Below are positions 61,603-64,000 of a DNA stretch of 64,000 nt, piece after piece; positions within the stretch are counted from its first letter, which is position 1; every line of letters begins with the position of its first letter. The stretch covers positions 62,001 to 126,000 of the forward strand of contig NZ_JBJGXI010000006.1 in the NCBI RefSeq assembly GCF_045635475.1, in the 5' to 3' direction. Origin of the DNA: JBJGXI01 sp045635475 (GTDB lineage: Bacteria; Bacillota; Bacilli; Bacillales; Amphibacillaceae). Made by a program: the position numbers and the translations under genes. A model generated the notes under the pieces. It had not been told where the DNA came from. It worked only from the letters and a program-made list of their open reading frames with translations, and made no database searches.

Positions 61603-61727
61603 ACTATCTCTCCAATCCTAACATACCTTTCATAAGCTTAAGATATCATATCACAGAATAGTTTCCTAATTTATGAACTCATGTTAATATTAAGTTTAGG
61701 ATTTAATAGAAACTAGGGGGTATCTCC

Positions 61728-61997
61728 GTGTCCCATTCTGACAAAACACGCACAACCGTTGATATATATGGAAAATCTTACACGATCATAGGACAGGAGC
61801 CTGCACATCACGTTCGAATGGTCGCGAGCCTTGTTGATCAAAAAATGAGAGAAATCTATGATGCTAATCAAAAACTAGACACGAATAAATTAGCTGTATT
61901 AACAGCGGTAAATACAATGAATGATTATTTAAAATTGAAAGAAGAATACATAGAATTACTAGACCTATATGAAAAGAAAGAGGACGTAAAAAAATGA
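61728..61997 (+). CDS. zapA: Cell division protein ZapA
   Basis: Promotes FtsZ bundling at the Z ring. The 89-residue protein has the ZapA pattern RTTVDIYGKSYTIIGQEPAHHVRMVASLVDQKM followed by a C-terminal coiled coil. It starts at GTG 61728 after AGGGGGTATC. It overlaps cvpA by four bases (ATGA). Confidence 0.92.
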   Translation: MSHSDKTRTTVDIYGKSYTIIGQEPAHHVRMVASLVDQKMREIYDANQKLDTNKLAVLTAVNTMNDYLKLKEEYIELLDLYEKKEDVKK

Positions 61998-62521
61998 TTG
62001 ATTTAATACTAATAATAGTACTAGTACTTGGGGTTTTGATTGGACTAAAAAGGGGATTTATTTTACAAGTATTTCACCTGATTGGTTTTATTGTTGCATT
62101 TATCGTGGCAGCAATCTTTTTCGATGATATTGCTAAGCAATTGGACTTATGGATACCTTATCCAGAATTACCGGCAGATGCAACGTGGGCTGTTTTTGTT
62201 GATACACTTCCATTAGAAGCTGCGTTTTATAATGCAATTGCTTTTGCTGCTTTATTTTTCGTTACAAAAGTCGTGTTACAAATTATTGCCTCGATGCTTG
62301 ATTTTGTAGCAGATTTACCGATTTTAAACCTACTAAATTCATGGCTTGGCGCAATTTTAGGGTTCGTTGAAATTTATTTATTAGCCTTTGTGTTTCTTTA
62401 TATCGCTGCACTTTTACCAGTTGCCTTCGTACAATCGCTTATTGAGCAATCATCTATCGCAGCATTTATGATAGACAACACGCCGATTATATCGAAGCAA
62501 ATAAGTAATTATTGGTTCTAA
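61994..62521 (+). CDS. cvpA: CvpA-family membrane protein
   Basis: A 175-residue, four-helix membrane protein with the CvpA opening IDLILIIVLVLGVLIGLKRGFILQ. The E. coli relative is needed for colicin V production; the Bacillus role (YshB) is unknown. The overlap with zapA implies translational coupling. Confidence 0.9.
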   Translation: MIDLILIIVLVLGVLIGLKRGFILQVFHLIGFIVAFIVAAIFFDDIAKQLDLWIPYPELPADATWAVFVDTLPLEAAFYNAIAFAALFFVTKVVLQIIASMLDFVADLPILNLLNSWLGAILGFVEIYLLAFVFLYIAALLPVAFVQSLIEQSSIAAFMIDNTPIISKQISNYWF

Positions 62522-62576
62522 CATACTATAAGACTAGTAACATTCGTATATTCAGGGTGAACCCCCTGCAACACTA

Positions 62577-62612
62577 AAACCCTTGACATCTTCACATGCA
62601 AGGGTTTTTAAC
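62577..62612 (+). terminator. Terminator after cvpA
   Basis: AAAACCCTTG pairs exactly with CAAGGGTTTT around a 12-base loop, followed by further T. Confidence 0.85.
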
Positions 62613-62744
62613 CGCTATTCGTGGGTATCATTTTCTAGTTTTAACAAAAAGTAAATATTATGTAACACGGATTGATTTATTATAGCAAGTTGTAACTTTT
62701 ATTGTGAGAGTTGATTCTATTCGTAACGTTAAGGGTGGTACAGT

Positions 62745-64000
62745 ATGACTGTAGATAAAAAAGATGTTGTGAAATTATTAGAGACGATTGCTGTTTATTT
62801 AGAGTTGAAGGGTGAAAATTCATTTAAAATCTCCGCATATCGAAAAGCTGCACAAGCACTGGAGACGGACGACCGTTCGCTGGCAGAAATCGATGATTTC
62901 ACCAAGTTGAATGGGATTGGTAAAGGAACAGCTGCAGTAATTGATGAATATATTGAAGATGGCGAATCTGATGCACTAGAGCAGTTAAAAGAAGAGGTGC
63001 CGAGTGGTCTAATTCCTTTATTACAAGTGCAAGGCTTAGGTGGCAAAAAATTGTCCAAGCTGTATCAGCAATTAGGTGTGATTGACGCATCTTCCTTAAA
63101 AGCAGCAATCGATCGAGGAGATGTGGAACAATTGAGCGGATTTGGAAAAAAATCTGCAGAGAAGATTTTAAAAGCACTCGAAGATGTAACGAGTCGTCCC
63201 GAGCGCTTACCAATTGCTTTTATGATGCCAATTGTTGAGAAATTAGAGCGCTATTTACAAACAGTAGACGATATAACCAATTTTTCAAGAGCTGGTAGTA
63301 TAAGACGCATGAGCGAAACGGTCAAAGATTTAGATTTTATTATCGCCACGGAAAAACCACAGCATATAAAAGAAGCATTATTATCAATTGATAATATCAA
63401 AGAAACGATCGCTGCCGGAGATACGAAGGTTTCCGTTGTATTGGAAGAAGGCTATGATGTTAGTGTGGATTTCCGGATTGTTGAGCCGGAAGAATTTGCA
63501 TCAACATTGCACCATTTTACGGGTTCAAAGGACCATAACGTGGCGATGCGACAGCTTGCCAAAGCACAAGGTCTAAAAATAAGTGAATATGGTGTGGAAA
63601 ATAATGAAACGGGAGATATAACTACCTTTGATAATGAGGAAGCTTTTTTTGCCCATTTCGGCTTAACATTTATCCCGCCGGAGGTTAGAGAGAATCAAGG
63701 AGAAATCGATGCTTTCCGTAGCTCGGTAGAACTGGTAACTTCTGCTGATATTCGTGGTGATCTGCACATGCACACAACGTGGAGTGATGGTGCGCAATCG
63801 GTGGAAGAAATGGTTTTAGCAGCAATAGACAAAGGTTATGACTATATTGCGATTACCGATCACTCGAAGTTCTTGCGTGTGGCAAATGGCTTGAACGAAG
63901 ATAGAATAAGTCAACAACGAGAAGAAATTGATCGTTTAAATGAAAAATATAACATTCATATTTTTTCTGGTATCGAGATGGATATTTTACCAGATGGTAG
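62745..64000 (+). CDS. polX: DNA polymerase/3'-5' exonuclease PolX (cut by window end)
   Basis: Family X repair polymerase, with 418 codons visible and the 3' end outside the window. Visible parts: an N-terminal 8-kDa-like domain and helix-hairpin-helix motifs (LNGIGKGTAAVIDEYI, VQGLGGKKLSKLY, LSGFGKKSAEKIL), the Pol beta-like palm with GSIRRMSETVKDLDFII (catalytic Asp pair) and VDFRIV, and the start of the C-terminal PHP exonuclease (GDLHMHTTWSDG, AITDHSKFLRVANGL). ATG 62745 follows AAGGGTGG. Confidence 0.93.
   Translation, partial: MTVDKKDVVKLLETIAVYLELKGENSFKISAYRKAAQALETDDRSLAEIDDFTKLNGIGKGTAAVIDEYIEDGESDALEQLKEEVPSGLIPLLQVQGLGGKKLSKLYQQLGVIDASSLKAAIDRGDVEQLSGFGKKSAEKILKALEDVTSRPERLPIAFMMPIVEKLERYLQTVDDITNFSRAGSIRRMSETVKDLDFIIATEKPQHIKEALLSIDNIKETIAAGDTKVSVVLEEGYDVSVDFRIVEPEEFASTLHHFTGSKDHNVAMRQLAKAQGLKISEYGVENNETGDITTFDNEEAFFAHFGLTFIPPEVRENQGEIDAFRSSVELVTSADIRGDLHMHTTWSDGAQSVEEMVLAAIDKGYDYIAITDHSKFLRVANGLNEDRISQQREEIDRLNEKYNIHIFSGIEMDILPDG

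Overview
The window reads as a chromosomal segment of a low-GC, endospore-forming, aerobic Bacillaceae species. Gene order closely follows the Bacillus subtilis ytrI-ytrH-dnaE-accDA-pfkA-pyk-ytvI-citZ-icd-mdh-phoPR-polA-mutM-ytaF-coaE-speD-nrdR-dnaB-dnaI-ytxC-thrS-infC-rpmI-rplT-ysdA ... ysdB-ysdC-sspI-ysgA-pheST-rnhC-zapA-cvpA-polX segment (this comparison is from memory, not from a search). Sporulation genes (ytrI, ytrH, ytvI, ytaF, ytxC, sspI), T-box leaders, an L20 leader with an AUU-started infC, and a pyruvate kinase with a C-terminal PEP-utiliser domain all fit. An hflKC pair, absent from B. subtilis, and several intergenic palindromic repeats suggest an Oceanobacillus/Virgibacillus/Gracilibacillus-like genus; the genus is inference.

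Layout. 0-10.9 kb: sporulation pair ytrHI, replicative polymerase DnaE, a GntR regulator with its own operator upstream of accDA, then pfkA-pyk-fxsA. 11-16.5 kb: YtvI and YtwI membrane proteins and the citZ-icd-mdh TCA operon. 16.5-17.1 kb: palindromic repeats. 17.2-21.3 kb: phoPR (with a PhoR lacking an external sensor domain) and hflKC under a sigma-W-like promoter. 21.4-30.5 kb: polA-mutM-ytaF-coaE, speD with a structured leader (gapB is missing here), a conserved hypothetical gene, nrdR-dnaB-dnaI. 30.6-35.3 kb: ytxC, T-box-thrS, and the infC-rpmI-rplT ribosomal operon.

35.4-42.2 kb is the clearest accessory insertion. After a composite repeat and ysdA come a VanR/VanS two-component system, a VanG-type D-Ala--D-Ser ligase, a VanXY dipeptidase/carboxypeptidase and a VanT membrane serine racemase. 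The last three genes overlap by 4 bp each. Together they form an apparently intact D-Ala-D-Ser glycopeptide-resistance cluster. A strong hairpin sits between vanS and the ligase.

42.3-52.3 kb returns to conserved synteny (ysdB, dUTPase, ysdC, sspI, ysgA, pheST), interrupted by an inverted pair of ~200-bp repeats, gene remnants, and a 113-nt hairpin in the pheST leader. 52.4-60.6 kb is a second accessory block: a TraB/GumN-like lipoprotein, an SDR-like protein, an HTH regulator plus MFS exporter with two copies of a clear operator, and an ABC ATPase / small secreted protein / giant FtsX-like permease operon that resembles bacteriocin-immunity loci in architecture but whose secreted product I do not recognise. 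60.7-64 kb: rnhC, zapA, cvpA and a polX truncated by the window edge.

No rRNA, tRNA, CRISPR array, integrase or transposase gene was seen.
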